The notes under the pieces were generated by a model. It ran no database searches. It was not told the origin of the DNA and saw nothing but the letters and a program-made list of their open reading frames with translations. 64,000 bases of DNA from Methylotenera sp. (GTDB taxonomy: Bacteria; Pseudomonadota; Gammaproteobacteria; Burkholderiales; Methylophilaceae), in assembly GCF_030653755.1 (NCBI RefSeq), contig NZ_JAURYU010000008.1:17387-81386 (forward strand), written 5' to 3'. Positions 18,793 through 28,454 of this stretch are shown in pieces; the first letter of the stretch is position 1, and every line of letters starts with the position of its first letter. A program made the position numbers and the translations under genes.

Positions 18793-19467
18793 TTAAGACT
18801 TACGTTGCAGGATGTTGGTAAACTCTTCCATGAAGCTTTCATAACGCACTGAGAGCCTATCTACTGAGCTTGCAAATCGGTTATAAGCAATCACTGCGGG
18901 AATCGCTGCAAATAAGCCAATGGCGGTTGCCACCAAGGCTTCGGCAATCCCTGGCGCGACTTGTGTAAGCGTTGCTTGGGCGACATTAGATAAACCTCTA
19001 AATGCGTTCATAATGCCCCACACTGTGCCGAACAAGCCAATATATGGACTGACTGAGCCCACAGAGGCTAGAAACGGTAAATGTGCATCCAACTCATCCA
19101 TCTCTCGATTAAAAGCTGCGCGCATCGCACGGCGTGAGCCTTCCATCACATCAGATACGTCCATACGGGTTTGCTGCTTATGTCGTGCATATTCTTTAAA
19201 ACCAGCTTCAAAGATACTCGCCATGCCTTGTGGCTTACGACGATTGGCAGTAATCACGTCATACAGCTTGTTAAGATCACCACCACTCCAAAAAGTATCT
19301 TCGAAATCATCTGCATCACGCTCGGCGCGCTTAATCGTGGCAACTTTAATAAAAATATACCACCATGAGAACAACGAAGTGATGACTAGAATAAGCATCA
19401 CCAGCTGTACCGGCAAGCTTGCGCCTGCGATCAGACTAAAAAAGGACATATCACTACTTGCATTCAT
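18793..19467 (-). CDS. tolQ: Tol-Pal system protein TolQ
   Basis: 224 residues, the ExbB/TolQ/MotA family. Three membrane helices: about 15-38, then the pair around SPYIGLFGTVWGIMNAF and EALVATAIGLFAAIPAVIAYN. Forms the proton channel with TolR. GGAG lies 5 bases before the ATG. First gene of the tolQRAB-pal-cpoB run; ybgC is 129 bases upstream. Confidence 0.95.
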   Translation of the reverse strand: MNASSDMSFFSLIAGASLPVQLVMLILVITSLFSWWYIFIKVATIKRAERDADDFEDTFWSGGDLNKLYDVITANRRKPQGMASIFEAGFKEYARHKQQTRMDVSDVMEGSRRAMRAAFNREMDELDAHLPFLASVGSVSPYIGLFGTVWGIMNAFRGLSNVAQATLTQVAPGIAEALVATAIGLFAAIPAVIAYNRFASSVDRLSVRYESFMEEFTNILQRKS

Positions 19468-19596
19468 AACTTCTCCACTTTTTATCTATTGCTTTTTTAT
19501 GACGTACTGCAATGATTAACTGCATTAGTCATGACTTTAAATAGTCCAAATAATTTCAAACTGAATATGGCTAAACTTTTTCAAGCCTAAGTTTTT

Positions 19597-20013
19597 TCAA
19601 ATCTCATCTTTTTCAAGCATGGTTTGTTTTATGTGTGCTGGAATTCCTACAGGCTTAAAAGTTGCGGCATTTACAAAAGCCGCTTTAACATGTGCGCTAA
19701 TCAAGAACACACCTTCACGCGTGATGGTTTGTGCCAACTCAATACTGCCGTGGCCGATTTTAACGATATCGCAATGAATTTCAAGCATGTCATTAAAATA
19801 AGCTGGCTTCTTAAAAGTGATAGCCAGACTGTGCACAACAATAATGATGCCAAGGCTATTTTTTAATTCAGTTTGCTCAAACCCTAATGCACGTAACCAC
19901 TCGGTTCGGGCGCGTTCCATAAAGTTTAAATAATTAGAATGATAAACGACACCGCCAGCATCTGTGTCTTCATAATATACACGCACAGGCCAACTAAACT
20001 TACTTAAAGACAT
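19597..20013 (-). CDS. ybgC: Acyl-CoA thioesterase YbgC
   Basis: 138 residues from the ATG at 20013. Hot-dog fold thioesterase usually attached to the tol-pal cluster. The N-terminal VYYEDTDAGGVVYHSNYLNFMERARTEWLR contains the catalytic aspartate and the YHSNY signature. AGGAG, which overlaps the ruvB stop codon, lies 6 bases before this ATG; a GTG five codons upstream is in frame but less likely. Confidence 0.94.
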   Translation of the reverse strand: MSLSKFSWPVRVYYEDTDAGGVVYHSNYLNFMERARTEWLRALGFEQTELKNSLGIIIVVHSLAITFKKPAYFNDMLEIHCDIVKIGHGSIELAQTITREGVFLISAHVKAAFVNAATFKPVGIPAHIKQTMLEKDEI

Positions 20014-20015
20014 TG

Positions 20016-21053
20016 CTACTCCTGCCACGATTCAGCACTAGCGATAGCACCTGGCACTGGTAAACCAAAATGCTGATACGACTGGATGGTTGCCACCCGA
20101 CCCCGCGGTGTACGCATTAAGAAGCCTTGCTGAATCAAATAAGGCTCCAGCACGTCTTCAATGGTATCGCGTTCTTCACCAATAGCTGCGGCTAAGTTAT
20201 CTAGCCCGACAGGCCCACCTCCAAATTTTTCCAGCACGGCCAGCAGTAACTTTCTATCCATGACATCAAAGCCAAGTTTATCAACATCCAACATTTTAAG
20301 TGCCGCATCTGCAATACTGGCACTGACTTTACCATCCGCTTTTACTTGGGCGTAGTCGCGCACACGGCGCAATAAGCGGTTAGCGATACGTGGTGTGCCT
20401 CTTGAGCGTTTAGCAATTTCAAACGCCCCAGTGTCTACCATTTCGACATCAAGCAAGCCTGCGGAGCGCTGCACGATACGGCCTAGTTCTTCAGAAGTAT
20501 AAAACTCCAATCTTGAGACGATACCAAAACGGTCACGCAAAGGATTGGTGAGCATGCCAGCGCGTGTGGTTGCGCCCACCAAGGTAAATGGAGGTAAATC
20601 TAATCTGACGCTACGTGCAGCAGGGCCTTCGCCTATCATGATATCAAGGCGGTAGTCTTCCATTGCTGGATATAAAATTTCTTCCACTACTGGTGAAAGC
20701 CTGTGGATTTCATCAATAAATAAGACGTCATTTGGCTCTAAGTTTGTGAGTAGCGCAGCTAAGTCACCCGCACGTTCAAGCACAGGCCCTGAGGTTTGAC
20801 GCATATTAACGCCCATTTCTTTGGCAATAATATGGGCAAGTGTTGTTTTGCCTAATCCTGGGGGGCCAAACAGCAATACATGATCCAGCGCCTCACTGCG
20901 TCCTCGTGCTGCGTTAATAAATATTTCTAGTTGCGCACGCGCTTTTTCTTGCCCGATGTATTCATCCAGCACTTTGGGGCGGAGTGCACGCTCTAGCGCC
21001 TCCTCTTGCGGACTGACAACATCTGGTGCGATTAAACGATCAGTTTCTATCAT
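20016..21053 (-). CDS. ruvB: Holliday junction branch migration helicase RuvB
   Basis: 345 residues. Hexameric AAA+ motor that drives branch migration with RuvA. Walker A is GPPGLGKTT (about 64), Walker B FIDEIHRL (about 114), sensor ATTRAGML, and a C-terminal winged helix begins near 255. The start ATG overlaps the stop of the upstream permease gene (ATGA). Confidence 0.97.
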   Translation of the reverse strand: MIETDRLIAPDVVSPQEEALERALRPKVLDEYIGQEKARAQLEIFINAARGRSEALDHVLLFGPPGLGKTTLAHIIAKEMGVNMRQTSGPVLERAGDLAALLTNLEPNDVLFIDEIHRLSPVVEEILYPAMEDYRLDIMIGEGPAARSVRLDLPPFTLVGATTRAGMLTNPLRDRFGIVSRLEFYTSEELGRIVQRSAGLLDVEMVDTGAFEIAKRSRGTPRIANRLLRRVRDYAQVKADGKVSASIADAALKMLDVDKLGFDVMDRKLLLAVLEKFGGGPVGLDNLAAAIGEERDTIEDVLEPYLIQQGFLMRTPRGRVATIQSYQHFGLPVPGAIASAESWQE

Positions 21054-22105
21054 ACAACTTCATCAGCTCTCTTATATTGCAAAACTACCCAATGCGAAAC
21101 GAGTGTTAGGCCAACGGCTAACAATGTTGGTCCTAAAAAAATACCAATAAACCCAAACATCAACACCCCGCCTAGTACACCTAATACAACAAGCAATAGC
21201 GGCAAACGTGATGTATGGCTAATTAAGATTGGCTTAATAATATTATCTACCGTACTAATCACAAGCAAACCGTAAATAAATAAAAATATTGCCCAGCCTT
21301 GCTCTCCATGATTAAACAGCCATAATGAAGCACCACCCCATACTAATGGCGGTCCGACTGGAATCATCGATAAGAAAAAAGTAGCTAACGCCAACAATAA
21401 TGGCATAGGTGCACCCGCTAACCAGAACCCGAACAATGCAACACTCGCTTGCGCTAACGCAGTACCAAACACCCCTAACATGACGCCTTTTACTGTACTA
21501 CATGACAAGGTTAGCATTTCCTGCCCCAGTTCACCGCCCAATCTACGCACAATCGCAGTAATAACGTCTGCTAGACGCGTGCCATCTCTATAAAAAAAGA
21601 AGGCAACAAAGACAACTAGTACCAATTGCAAGAATCCACCCATCACTAATTGCACGGTCTGCAACAGAAATGCCCGAATTGGTTCTGAGTACTGGTTTAG
21701 CAAGCGCATGAGTTCCTCATGGCTGACTAGCGCACGTTGCCAAGAATCCGCCAACTGCTCACCTATAATGGGTAGACTTGTTAGCCAAGTTGGTGCCGTA
21801 GGCTGCAAACTTTGTAAAGCAGACTGTGCTTCATCAAGCAGCACAGTGGCAGAGTCAGCCAAATTCACTGCCAAGTAAGCCATTGGTAAAATCAGCGCAA
21901 ACAGTAGCAACAGTGTCATTGTGACAGCAGCAAGCATATCTCGCTTACCTAATAAACGCCATATACGTTGATATAACGGCCAAGTGAACACACAAATCAC
22001 AGCAGCAAATAACATTGCTGGCATAAACGGATAAAGCACGAAGACGCAACCTACAATTAGTAGCGATATCAAGGTGATGCGTGCGATTTGGTTGGTGTTA
22101 ATCAT
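21050..22105 (-). CDS. AI-2E family transporter (UPF0118 permease)
   Basis: 351 residues from the ATG at 22105. Multi-pass inner-membrane protein with about eight helices; the C-terminal half has the family pattern [21 protein letters not shown] and [18 protein letters not shown]. Members export diverse small molecules or exchange cations; the substrate here cannot be told. A TTG start 11 codons upstream is in frame but gives no better site. It overlaps ruvB by 4 bases. Confidence 0.88.
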   Translation of the reverse strand: MINTNQIARITLISLLIVGCVFVLYPFMPAMLFAAVICVFTWPLYQRIWRLLGKRDMLAAVTMTLLLLFALILPMAYLAVNLADSATVLLDEAQSALQSLQPTAPTWLTSLPIIGEQLADSWQRALVSHEELMRLLNQYSEPIRAFLLQTVQLVMGGFLQLVLVVFVAFFFYRDGTRLADVITAIVRRLGGELGQEMLTLSCSTVKGVMLGVFGTALAQASVALFGFWLAGAPMPLLLALATFFLSMIPVGPPLVWGGASLWLFNHGEQGWAIFLFIYGLLVISTVDNIIKPILISHTSRLPLLLVVLGVLGGVLMFGFIGIFLGPTLLAVGLTLVSHWVVLQYKRADEVV

Positions 22106-22223
22106 ATTAGTACTCAAAAATATCGGGCATATTAGCAATATGCTCGCTCAAACAATACACCCATTTAAAAAGCACGTCTGGGCTTCAGCACTTACTTAGC
22201 ACTTTGCTTACCACTTTAAATAA

Positions 22224-22802
22224 CTACTTTGAAAGTGATTTTAACGCTTGTTTAATCCCATCGGTCACACTTATCTCTTTATCTAACAGCTTCACTGCGG
22301 CAACGGCTTCACGCTCATTATAACCAAGCGCTAGCAATGCATTAAGCACATCGCTAGTAGCAGATTTTGGTTGATGCTCGTTCATCGCAGCTACACCATC
22401 AATCGTAAATTTATCTTTTAATTCTAACAATAAACGTTCAGCCGTTTTTTTACCAACCCCAGGTACGCGTGTCAGCATGCTTGGCTCTTGTAATGCAACA
22501 GCCTGCACTAAATCATCAATCGATAACCCACTTAATATAGATAAAGCAGATTTAGCACCGATTCCATTCACTTTGAGTAATTGTCTAAAGGTTGCACGTT
22601 CTTGACTTGTACCGAAACCATAGAGCAACTGGGCATCTTCGCGCACTACTAAGTGCGTGAGCATGACCACTTTTTCACCTAAAGCAGGCAAATTGTAAAA
22701 AGTGCTCATTGGCACTTCACACTCGTAACCCACGCCATTACAGTCAATTAAAACCAACGGAGGTGTTTTTTCTAATAAGGTACCGCTTAATCGACCAATC
22801 AT
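22224..22802 (-). CDS. ruvA: Holliday junction branch migration protein RuvA
   Basis: 192 residues from the ATG at 22802. Binds the four-way junction and loads RuvB. The N-terminal OB domain starts [12 protein letters not shown]; helix-hairpin-helix motifs follow ([14 protein letters not shown] and [17 protein letters not shown]); the C-terminal RuvB-contact domain starts near 145. The chosen start overlaps the stop of the upstream prenyltransferase gene as ATGA. Confidence 0.96.
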   Translation of the reverse strand: MIGRLSGTLLEKTPPLVLIDCNGVGYECEVPMSTFYNLPALGEKVVMLTHLVVREDAQLLYGFGTSQERATFRQLLKVNGIGAKSALSILSGLSIDDLVQAVALQEPSMLTRVPGVGKKTAERLLLELKDKFTIDGVAAMNEHQPKSATSDVLNALLALGYNEREAVAAVKLLDKEISVTDGIKQALKSLSK

Positions 22803-23746
22803 GACGCATTCCATAACAAAATAATGGTTAACAGTAACGCATGACTGAGCATAGAAGCAAGTGTAGATTTAATTGCTGGCAGCAACTGCGCTGGTTTTTG
22901 TGATATCTGGTACAGCACATAAAATGCGTACAGTGAAAAGAGCAAAGGCATCGCCGATAGCATGACTGAAATTGGAAATATACCCATATAGACTGAGCCG
23001 AATAACCATAACAATGCCATCAGCATTAGTACTAAATAAACCCATACGGCATGTTCGGGTTTTAATCGAACGACCAATGTGCGCTTACCCGAAACCATAT
23101 CCGCATGACGATCAGGAAACTGATTAATATATAACAAACTGGTGACCAGCAAAGCGTAGGCAACACCTGCCGATATTGGCACAAGAGAAAAGGTTTGGCG
23201 CTGTACATAATCAGCACCAACAACAAGCCCTAAAAAACCTAAAAAAACGCACAACTCACCTAAACCGCGACTATTTAAGCGAAATGGTGTGGCGGAATAT
23301 GCCCAACCAATCAACACGCCCATCATGCCCAGCATTAACAATCCCAAGTTCACATAATAAGTTAATATCAAACCACCTAATACAGAAATAAACAGCAATG
23401 CGTACGCTAAATAGGCTGTTCCTTTTAGCGTCATTACACCATTTTGGATGAAGCGGCTACCGCCAGTGAAGGGATATAACCTGTTGTGATTGATGGCATC
23501 GGTGCCGTTTAATGCATCAAAATAATCGTTTATTACATTTATCGCAGCATGCATCATAAGCGCAAGCACTAAAGTTGCGATTGCAAGCACTGGCTTAAAC
23601 GCAACGCCTGAATTAATGGCCGCGGCTACACCAATCAAACAAGCCATGAGCGTAGCCACCAAAAACATAGGTCGCGTGGCAAAAAAATAACAAGATAAGG
23701 AATTAGGGAAGCTAGTAGGGCTAGGCTCTGAAATGGAGTTTTTCAT
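22799..23746 (-). CDS. UbiA-family prenyltransferase (MenA-like)
   Basis: 315 residues from the ATG at 23746, which overlaps the ruvC stop as ATGA. About eight membrane helices. The first aspartate motif [17 protein letters not shown] with TGGSRFIQ after it, and the second, [17 protein letters not shown], are those of 1,4-dihydroxy-2-naphthoate prenyltransferases, which build menaquinone. The acceptor is uncertain, because related proteins in respiring betaproteobacteria are not proven to make menaquinone. It is wedged between ruvC and ruvA. Confidence 0.85.
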   Translation of the reverse strand: MKNSISEPSPTSFPNSLSCYFFATRPMFLVATLMACLIGVAAAINSGVAFKPVLAIATLVLALMMHAAINVINDYFDALNGTDAINHNRLYPFTGGSRFIQNGVMTLKGTAYLAYALLFISVLGGLILTYYVNLGLLMLGMMGVLIGWAYSATPFRLNSRGLGELCVFLGFLGLVVGADYVQRQTFSLVPISAGVAYALLVTSLLYINQFPDRHADMVSGKRTLVVRLKPEHAVWVYLVLMLMALLWLFGSVYMGIFPISVMLSAMPLLFSLYAFYVLYQISQKPAQLLPAIKSTLASMLSHALLLTIILLWNAS

Positions 23747-24321
23747 CCGACCAATCGCCCACCGCGTACACGGAAACCTGCGGTAGCCATTAAGCCGAGT
23801 CCCTGCCCACCGTGTGCATGACAAATTGCGCAAGCAAGCGCATCAGCAGAATCAGGTTTTGGTGCAGCAGGCAACTTAAGTAAACGTTTTACCATTTCTT
23901 GCACTTGCTCTTTTTGTGCATGTCCGTTACCGACTACCGCTTGTTTAACTTGGAGTGCCGTATATTCTGCCACGGTTAAATTGCGGATAACTGCGGCACT
24001 AATTGCGGCTCCACGCGCTTGACCCAGCAACAATGTTGATTGCGGGTTAACGTTCACGAACACTTTCTCAATCGCCACCTGATTGGGCTGGTAAGTATCG
24101 ATTACTTCAAACAAGCCATCTAAGATGATTTTAAGACGCGCAGGTAACTCTTCACGCTCAGGCTCACCCTCAACTTTGCTTTTTTTCCCGCTGGCAGTTT
24201 TAATGGTGCCGCTGGCGATGTAAGTGATTTTTTCGCCAATTTTCTCTATCACACCAAAGCCTGTCAGGCGGAGGCCTGGGTCAATACCGAGAATTCTGAT
24301 TGTGCCTGATTGCATCACCAT
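23743..24321 (-). CDS. ruvC: Crossover junction endodeoxyribonuclease RuvC
   Basis: 192 residues, somewhat longer than usual because of a charged insertion near 42-58 ([18 protein letters not shown]). Cuts Holliday junctions. Catalytic acids are D14 in [12 protein letters not shown], the glutamate in VAIEKVFVN, and the aspartates in [15 protein letters not shown]. The C-terminus has an extra glycine-rich tail. Start of the ruvC-prenyltransferase-ruvA-permease-ruvB run. Confidence 0.95.
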   Translation of the reverse strand: MVMQSGTIRILGIDPGLRLTGFGVIEKIGEKITYIASGTIKTASGKKSKVEGEPEREELPARLKIILDGLFEVIDTYQPNQVAIEKVFVNVNPQSTLLLGQARGAAISAAVIRNLTVAEYTALQVKQAVVGNGHAQKEQVQEMVKRLLKLPAAPKPDSADALACAICHAHGGQGLGLMATAGFRVRGGRLVG

Positions 24322-24339
24322 TTAAGCGCGATCAATCAC

Positions 24340-24428
24340 ATGTCTTGTGTGAAGCTAGACATACAGCGCTCAATTAAAGCACGGCAAGAGTGTGAGCGCT
24401 GTAGAGTGATACAACTCACACGAGACAT
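24340..24428. repeat. Nested palindrome between yebC and ruvC
   Basis: Outer arms ATGTCTTGTGTGA (24340-24352) and TCACACGAGACAT (24416-24428) match except one base; inner arms ACAGCGCTCA and TGAGCGCTGT (24363-24372, 24393-24402) are perfect. There is no T-run, so it is not a standard terminator. Confidence 0.75.
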
Positions 24429-24446
24429 AGACTTGTATTTCAATGC

Positions 24447-25172
24447 TTACTCTTCAATAACCGCAGAGGTGTAAACATCCTGCACGTCGTCTAAGTCCTC
24501 CAATGCGTCCAGAATTTTTTGCATTTTCACCGCATCATCTCCAGTGAATATGACTTCAGCATCAGGTTTCATTGTGACTTCACCCATCACTGCCTTCAGG
24601 CCTGCTGTCTCTAGCGCTTCTTTAACGGCCACAAAATCAGATGGTGGCGTAATCACTTCGATACTGCCATCATCATTGGTGACCACATCTTCAGCGCCAG
24701 CTTCTAACGCAACTTCCATGACTTTGTCTTCAGAAGTGCCTGGCTCATATACCAAGCTACCACAATGCTTAAACATAAAAGCAACGGAGCCATCGGTACC
24801 CAGATTGCCGCCGTGCTTACTTAAGGCATGGCGCACCTCCATTACCGCGCGTTGCTTATTGTCAGTTAAGCAATCAATAATAATAGCCGCGCCGTTAATG
24901 CCATAGCCTTCATAGCGGATTTCTTCGTAGTTCACACCCTCTAACTCACCAGTGCCTTTTTTGATGGCACGCGTGATGTTATCTGACGGCATGTTTTCTT
25001 CCTTCGCCAATGCAACTGCCGCACGTAAGCGTGGATTCATACTGACATCACCACCACTCAAGCGTGCTGAAACCGTAATTTCTTTAATGATTTTAGTGAA
25101 AACCTTACCGCGTTTAGCATCTTGGCGACCTTTACGATGCTGAATATTTGCCCATTTACTATGACCTGCCAT
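24447..25172 (-). CDS. yebC: YebC/PmpR family protein (TACO1-like)
   Basis: 241 residues, full length. It starts [21 protein letters not shown], the family signature, with [18 protein letters not shown] and [18 protein letters not shown] after it. Family members are described as DNA-binding regulators and, more recently, as ribosome-associated factors that ease translation of difficult proline stretches. Usual position upstream of ruvC. Confidence 0.96.
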   Translation of the reverse strand: MAGHSKWANIQHRKGRQDAKRGKVFTKIIKEITVSARLSGGDVSMNPRLRAAVALAKEENMPSDNITRAIKKGTGELEGVNYEEIRYEGYGINGAAIIIDCLTDNKQRAVMEVRHALSKHGGNLGTDGSVAFMFKHCGSLVYEPGTSEDKVMEVALEAGAEDVVTNDDGSIEVITPPSDFVAVKEALETAGLKAVMGEVTMKPDAEVIFTGDDAVKMQKILDALEDLDDVQDVYTSAVIEE

Positions 25173-25325
25173 GTTTAGATCCTAAAATTCCAACTAAATA
25201 AGGTGGATTTTATCACATGCGTTTACTCAAATTACAGGCTTTTAAATGAGAGTTAAACTGGTTAGTAGTTTATAAAGGGCCTATAGCTTATAAGGGCTAA
25301 ATGCTTAGATCCTAATGACTTATGT

Positions 25326-26243
25326 TTACTCTTGCCCAATTGCAGGATCAACGGGCGTATGTTTCTTTATACTGATGATTGAAATAATCACTAATGATAG
25401 CGCGATTAACACCATGCCAATCAACTCCATACGATTAGGTACCTCACTTAACTGCACCCACGCGGCCAACACACCAATTACTGGTGCCAGCATAGACGCC
25501 ATGCTGGCCATTCCAGCAGGTAAAATTTGTAAGGCATACAGCCACAGTAGCCAAGCCAGCGCACCGCTCAGAAACACATTAAACAATACAGCACCGATAA
25601 AATAGCCTGTCCATTGAATCGGGTCGGCTGGCACGATAAACGCAATGACTACTATAGGTATGGAACCTAGCAACATAGGCCATGCCGTTAGATTTAACAA
25701 ATCTAAATGCGGGCTACGTCGATGAAGTTTCTTAGAAATGATGGCTGAAAGCGCCCAAGACACACCTGAGACAATGGCTAAGAACATACTGAATCCATCT
25801 GCTTTGATATGCAAGGGATCAAAGATTAGCACCATGCCGAATACAGCAGAAATTACCGCTAACCACTGCCAACCTTGCACCTTTTCACCCAGCATAGGCC
25901 ACGCAAACAGCATCACCCAAAATGGCATGGTGTAAGTGAGTACGGCAGTTTTACCTGCACCTCCCTCAACCAAAGCCCAAATTAATAACCCAGTAAAGCC
26001 CACCGTCTGCAACAAGCCCAACACTAGCATAGTGGGAAACTCTTTAAGACCTAAGGGCCGCTTTGTGGCATAGATTACAACAAATAGCACAATCGCACCA
26101 AAGAAGACGCGCAAGGCAGCAAATTGAAATGGGCCAGCATATTGCAGCGCACTTTTCATCACCACCCAGTTGTAGCCCCAAATAATCGTGAGTACGATTA
26201 GCGCAACAAATGCACTAATGATGCTTTTTGTACTATTTTCCAT
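25326..26243 (-). CDS. EamA-family (DMT) transporter
   Basis: 305 residues with ten predicted membrane helices arranged as two EamA repeats (starts near 15 and 160). The segment TIIWGYNWVVMKSAL opens the first repeat. Such proteins export amino acids or other metabolites; the substrate is not readable. Last gene of a MarR-SnoaL-EamA unit, so it is probably induced when the MarR ligand is present. Confidence 0.88.
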   Translation of the reverse strand: MENSTKSIISAFVALIVLTIIWGYNWVVMKSALQYAGPFQFAALRVFFGAIVLFVVIYATKRPLGLKEFPTMLVLGLLQTVGFTGLLIWALVEGGAGKTAVLTYTMPFWVMLFAWPMLGEKVQGWQWLAVISAVFGMVLIFDPLHIKADGFSMFLAIVSGVSWALSAIISKKLHRRSPHLDLLNLTAWPMLLGSIPIVVIAFIVPADPIQWTGYFIGAVLFNVFLSGALAWLLWLYALQILPAGMASMASMLAPVIGVLAAWVQLSEVPNRMELIGMVLIALSLVIISIISIKKHTPVDPAIGQE

Positions 26244-26282
26244 GTGTTTCTATGTCTTAATGATTGGCTTTTGCAAACTGCT

Positions 26283-26663
26283 TTAGTTCCAAATATGCGT
26301 AACGGCTTTCCAGCTACCATCTGTCTGTTTGCGGTATACCAGATGCACGTTACCGCCAAATGTTTGCTTTTCACCTTGCTCATTTAACATCGCACCTGCC
26401 CATTTACCGCGTTGGTAAGCAAGATTGCCATCTTCAACCGCGTCAAGCAAAGTTAACTGGTGCTCGATTACGCCAGCATCAATAAGCCCTTGGAAAAATG
26501 ATTGGATTGCACTAACGCTTATCACAGGCTCACCTGCTGGAGCTGGCATTACCACTGCGGTTGTATCGTATAAGGCACCAATTGCTACTGAATCTTTGGT
26601 ATTAAATGCGTGGTCAAATTTTTGATTGATTTCGCTGACTTGCTGTTTGATATTACTCATCAT
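26283..26663 (-). CDS. SnoaL-like / DUF4440 family protein
   Basis: 126 residues with an NTF2-like fold: QKFDHAFNTKDSVAIGALYDTTAVVMPAPAGEPVISVSAIQSFF at the N-terminus and WKAVTHIWN at the end are typical of the SgcJ/EcaC/DUF4440 group. These bind small molecules, and some are isomerases or cyclases. No catalytic assignment is possible. Between marR and the EamA gene in one unit. Confidence 0.8.
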   Translation of the reverse strand: MMSNIKQQVSEINQKFDHAFNTKDSVAIGALYDTTAVVMPAPAGEPVISVSAIQSFFQGLIDAGVIEHQLTLLDAVEDGNLAYQRGKWAGAMLNEQGEKQTFGGNVHLVYRKQTDGSWKAVTHIWN

Positions 26664-26684
26664 GACTCCTGATTGTGAAATGAA

Positions 26685-27209
26685 TTACTTTTGTTTGGTT
26701 AATTCTGGGATGCCTGCATTAATTAAATCTAACATCTGCTCTAATTGGATACGCTGCGCCTCATTAAGACCCTTCATACACAGCCTTAATCTTTGGTAAT
26801 AATCTGGCATTACCGCATCAAGTTTTACTTGCCCTGCAACAGTGAGATGAATCAACACGCTGCGTCTGTCACTCTTGGTAAACACACGCTCAACTAGGCC
26901 ACCTTGCTCTAAACCATCGATTAGTCCTGTCATCGTGGCTCGCGTAACACCTGCTTTACTGGCAAGCATAGAGGGGGTTGAAGTTTGCGACTCTTCTCGC
27001 ATGAGTAAAATAAGCACCCACCAACGCCCTTGCAACAACCCATGCTTGCTCAAGCACGCATCCAGTGCGATAGACAAATCAGTTGCAACGCGTAGTAAAT
27101 GCAAAAAGCTCGACACTGCGGTGATATCCGCATCAGGATATCGCTCAGCAAATTTATGGAGCACCCCAGTAGTAGGTAAGTCTTTTAGTTCTAACATAAT
27201 TAGGAACAT
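26685..27209 (-). CDS. MarR-family transcriptional regulator
   Basis: 174 residues. The winged helix is at about 60-130: helix-turn-helix STPSMLASKAGVTRATMTGLIDGLEQGGLVERVFTKSDRRSVLIHLT, with the DRR wing. ATG at 27209 is used; ATG at 27197 (before LELKDLP) is also possible, and neither has a clear ribosome site. A perfect palindrome sits one base upstream of the gene, suggesting autoregulation of the marR-SnoaL-EamA unit. Confidence 0.9.
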   Translation of the reverse strand: MFLIMLELKDLPTTGVLHKFAERYPDADITAVSSFLHLLRVATDLSIALDACLSKHGLLQGRWWVLILLMREESQTSTPSMLASKAGVTRATMTGLIDGLEQGGLVERVFTKSDRRSVLIHLTVAGQVKLDAVMPDYYQRLRLCMKGLNEAQRIQLEQMLDLINAGIPELTKQK

Positions 27210-27210
27210 T

Positions 27211-27230
27211 ATAGTTAGGAAGCTAACTAT
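27211..27230. promoter_or_regulatory. Palindromic operator for the adjacent MarR regulator
   Basis: ATAGTTAG and CTAACTAT, perfect 8-base arms around GAAG. AGTTAG/CTAACT half-sites are typical of MarR-type operators. It lies next to the marR start codon, where binding would block transcription. Confidence 0.75.
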
Positions 27231-27531
27231 GTCAAGTATTTAATACTCCAATCCTCGTGAGTGACAGACAAGACTGATTAGGTGTTGCGCTCAAACGCAT
27301 CTATTGAAATATAGATCGCATGCAATATTCCATGGGTAAATTGGCAAAAAATCGTATATAACTGCATTGAACAGCACTAAATGATCGCCATAAAACCATG
27401 CCATCGGTTTATTCTTAGGATTATTACTGGGTGTATTCGCTGCTTTATTCCTGAGCATATGGTTGACCTCAATGAACTTAGTAACAATTATTGTTTCAGA
27501 TGGTTATCTAGTTACTTATATAGGATACTTA
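27231..27531. other. Intergenic region, no gene seen
   Basis: About 300 bases between the marR operator and the DUF3617 gene. No coding region, RNA or strong inverted repeat is seen; it must hold the DUF3617 promoter. Confidence 0.4.
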
Positions 27532-28059
27532 ATGAACCGTTATTTATTTGCTATCAATTTAGCCTTAGTATCATTTACAGCTCCTGTTAACGCTGCCGAC
27601 GTTTCGATTAAACCAGGGTTATGGGAAGTCACCACAACTTCAGATTTGCTAAACTTTGCATCGCAAATTTCTACAGACCAAATGGACGGCTTAAATGCAC
27701 TAGCTAAGGAATATGGGTTCGATGTACCAGAAATTAAAAATGGTGCGGCAAAATCCTCGACTTGCATTACCCCAGAAATGGCAAAGCAAAAGATATTGCC
27801 TGGCGCTGTTCAAAATCAAGCTGGATGCACAGTTAAGAAAGTCACGCAAAATGGTAATTACTATCACATGGCCTTTACATGTGTGAACCCTGAGCTAAAC
27901 GGCAATGGTACAGCGGAAGGAAGTTTTACCAATGCAGAAACTTTTACAGGGGTGACAAATTTTAGTGGGGCAATTCAAAATGTCACAGTGAATGAACAAG
28001 CGAATGTAAATGGCAAATGGCTTGCGAGCAGCTGTGCTAATGCAGAACCCGCAAAGTAA
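27532..28059 (+). CDS. DUF3617 family exported protein
   Basis: 175 residues from the ATG at 27532, which has AGGAT 5 bases upstream and starts a normal signal peptide (NRYLFAINLALVSFTAPVNAAD, cut after about residue 22). The ORF could open 23 codons earlier but without such features. The mature part starts with ISIKPGLWEVT-like DUF3617 wording (DVSIKPGLWEVTTT) and has four cysteines, probably two disulphides. A periplasmic protein of unknown role. It ends 3 bases before a convergent small gene. Confidence 0.85.
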   Translation: MNRYLFAINLALVSFTAPVNAADVSIKPGLWEVTTTSDLLNFASQISTDQMDGLNALAKEYGFDVPEIKNGAAKSSTCITPEMAKQKILPGAVQNQAGCTVKKVTQNGNYYHMAFTCVNPELNGNGTAEGSFTNAETFTGVTNFSGAIQNVTVNEQANVNGKWLASSCANAEPAK

Positions 28060-28062
28060 GTG

Positions 28063-28158
28063 TTAAGCGAATATACCAGTGATATAAAACCCGATTAATA
28101 TCGCCACTAAACCCCAGTTTAAGCACTCAATTAGCATATTCCATAATACTCTACTCAT
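28063..28158 (-). CDS. 31-residue single-pass membrane peptide
   Basis: Too short for routine gene calling. It reads MSRVLWNMLIECLNWG followed by a hydrophobic stretch LVAILIGFYITGIFA, so one membrane helix covers most of the protein. GAGG lies 8 bases before the ATG. It faces the DUF3617 gene tail to tail. I do not recognise a family. Support is the good ribosome site and a helix-like composition over the full length; conservation is untested. Confidence 0.5.
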   Translation of the reverse strand: MSRVLWNMLIECLNWGLVAILIGFYITGIFA

Positions 28159-28454
28159 TTCAAACCTCACTTTACTAAATACGTTATAACTTTTGATTAA
28201 TTTAACTTGTGGTGAGTTTAGTTTCTAAATATTAAAATGATATGTAAGAAATATGAAAGAAATGTGTCATGCGCAAAAATTAGATGCTTGTTCTGAATAA
28301 CGGCACTAAGTCTGCCTTAGGTAAGTCTTGCTTACTTAAGTATAAGTCGCTAGCATTGTGTTTATTTGTGTAGATTTTGACACCAACGGAATAACCACGC
28401 CATGCCAGCATATTGTGGTTATTTATACAACATTTAGTACGCCAAGCGTACTTA

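Noticed and set aside
23747..23833. 29-codon N-terminal extension of the prenyltransferase
   Set aside because: It lies inside ruvC in another frame; the ATG at 23746 overlaps the ruvC stop in the same way as its neighbours do.
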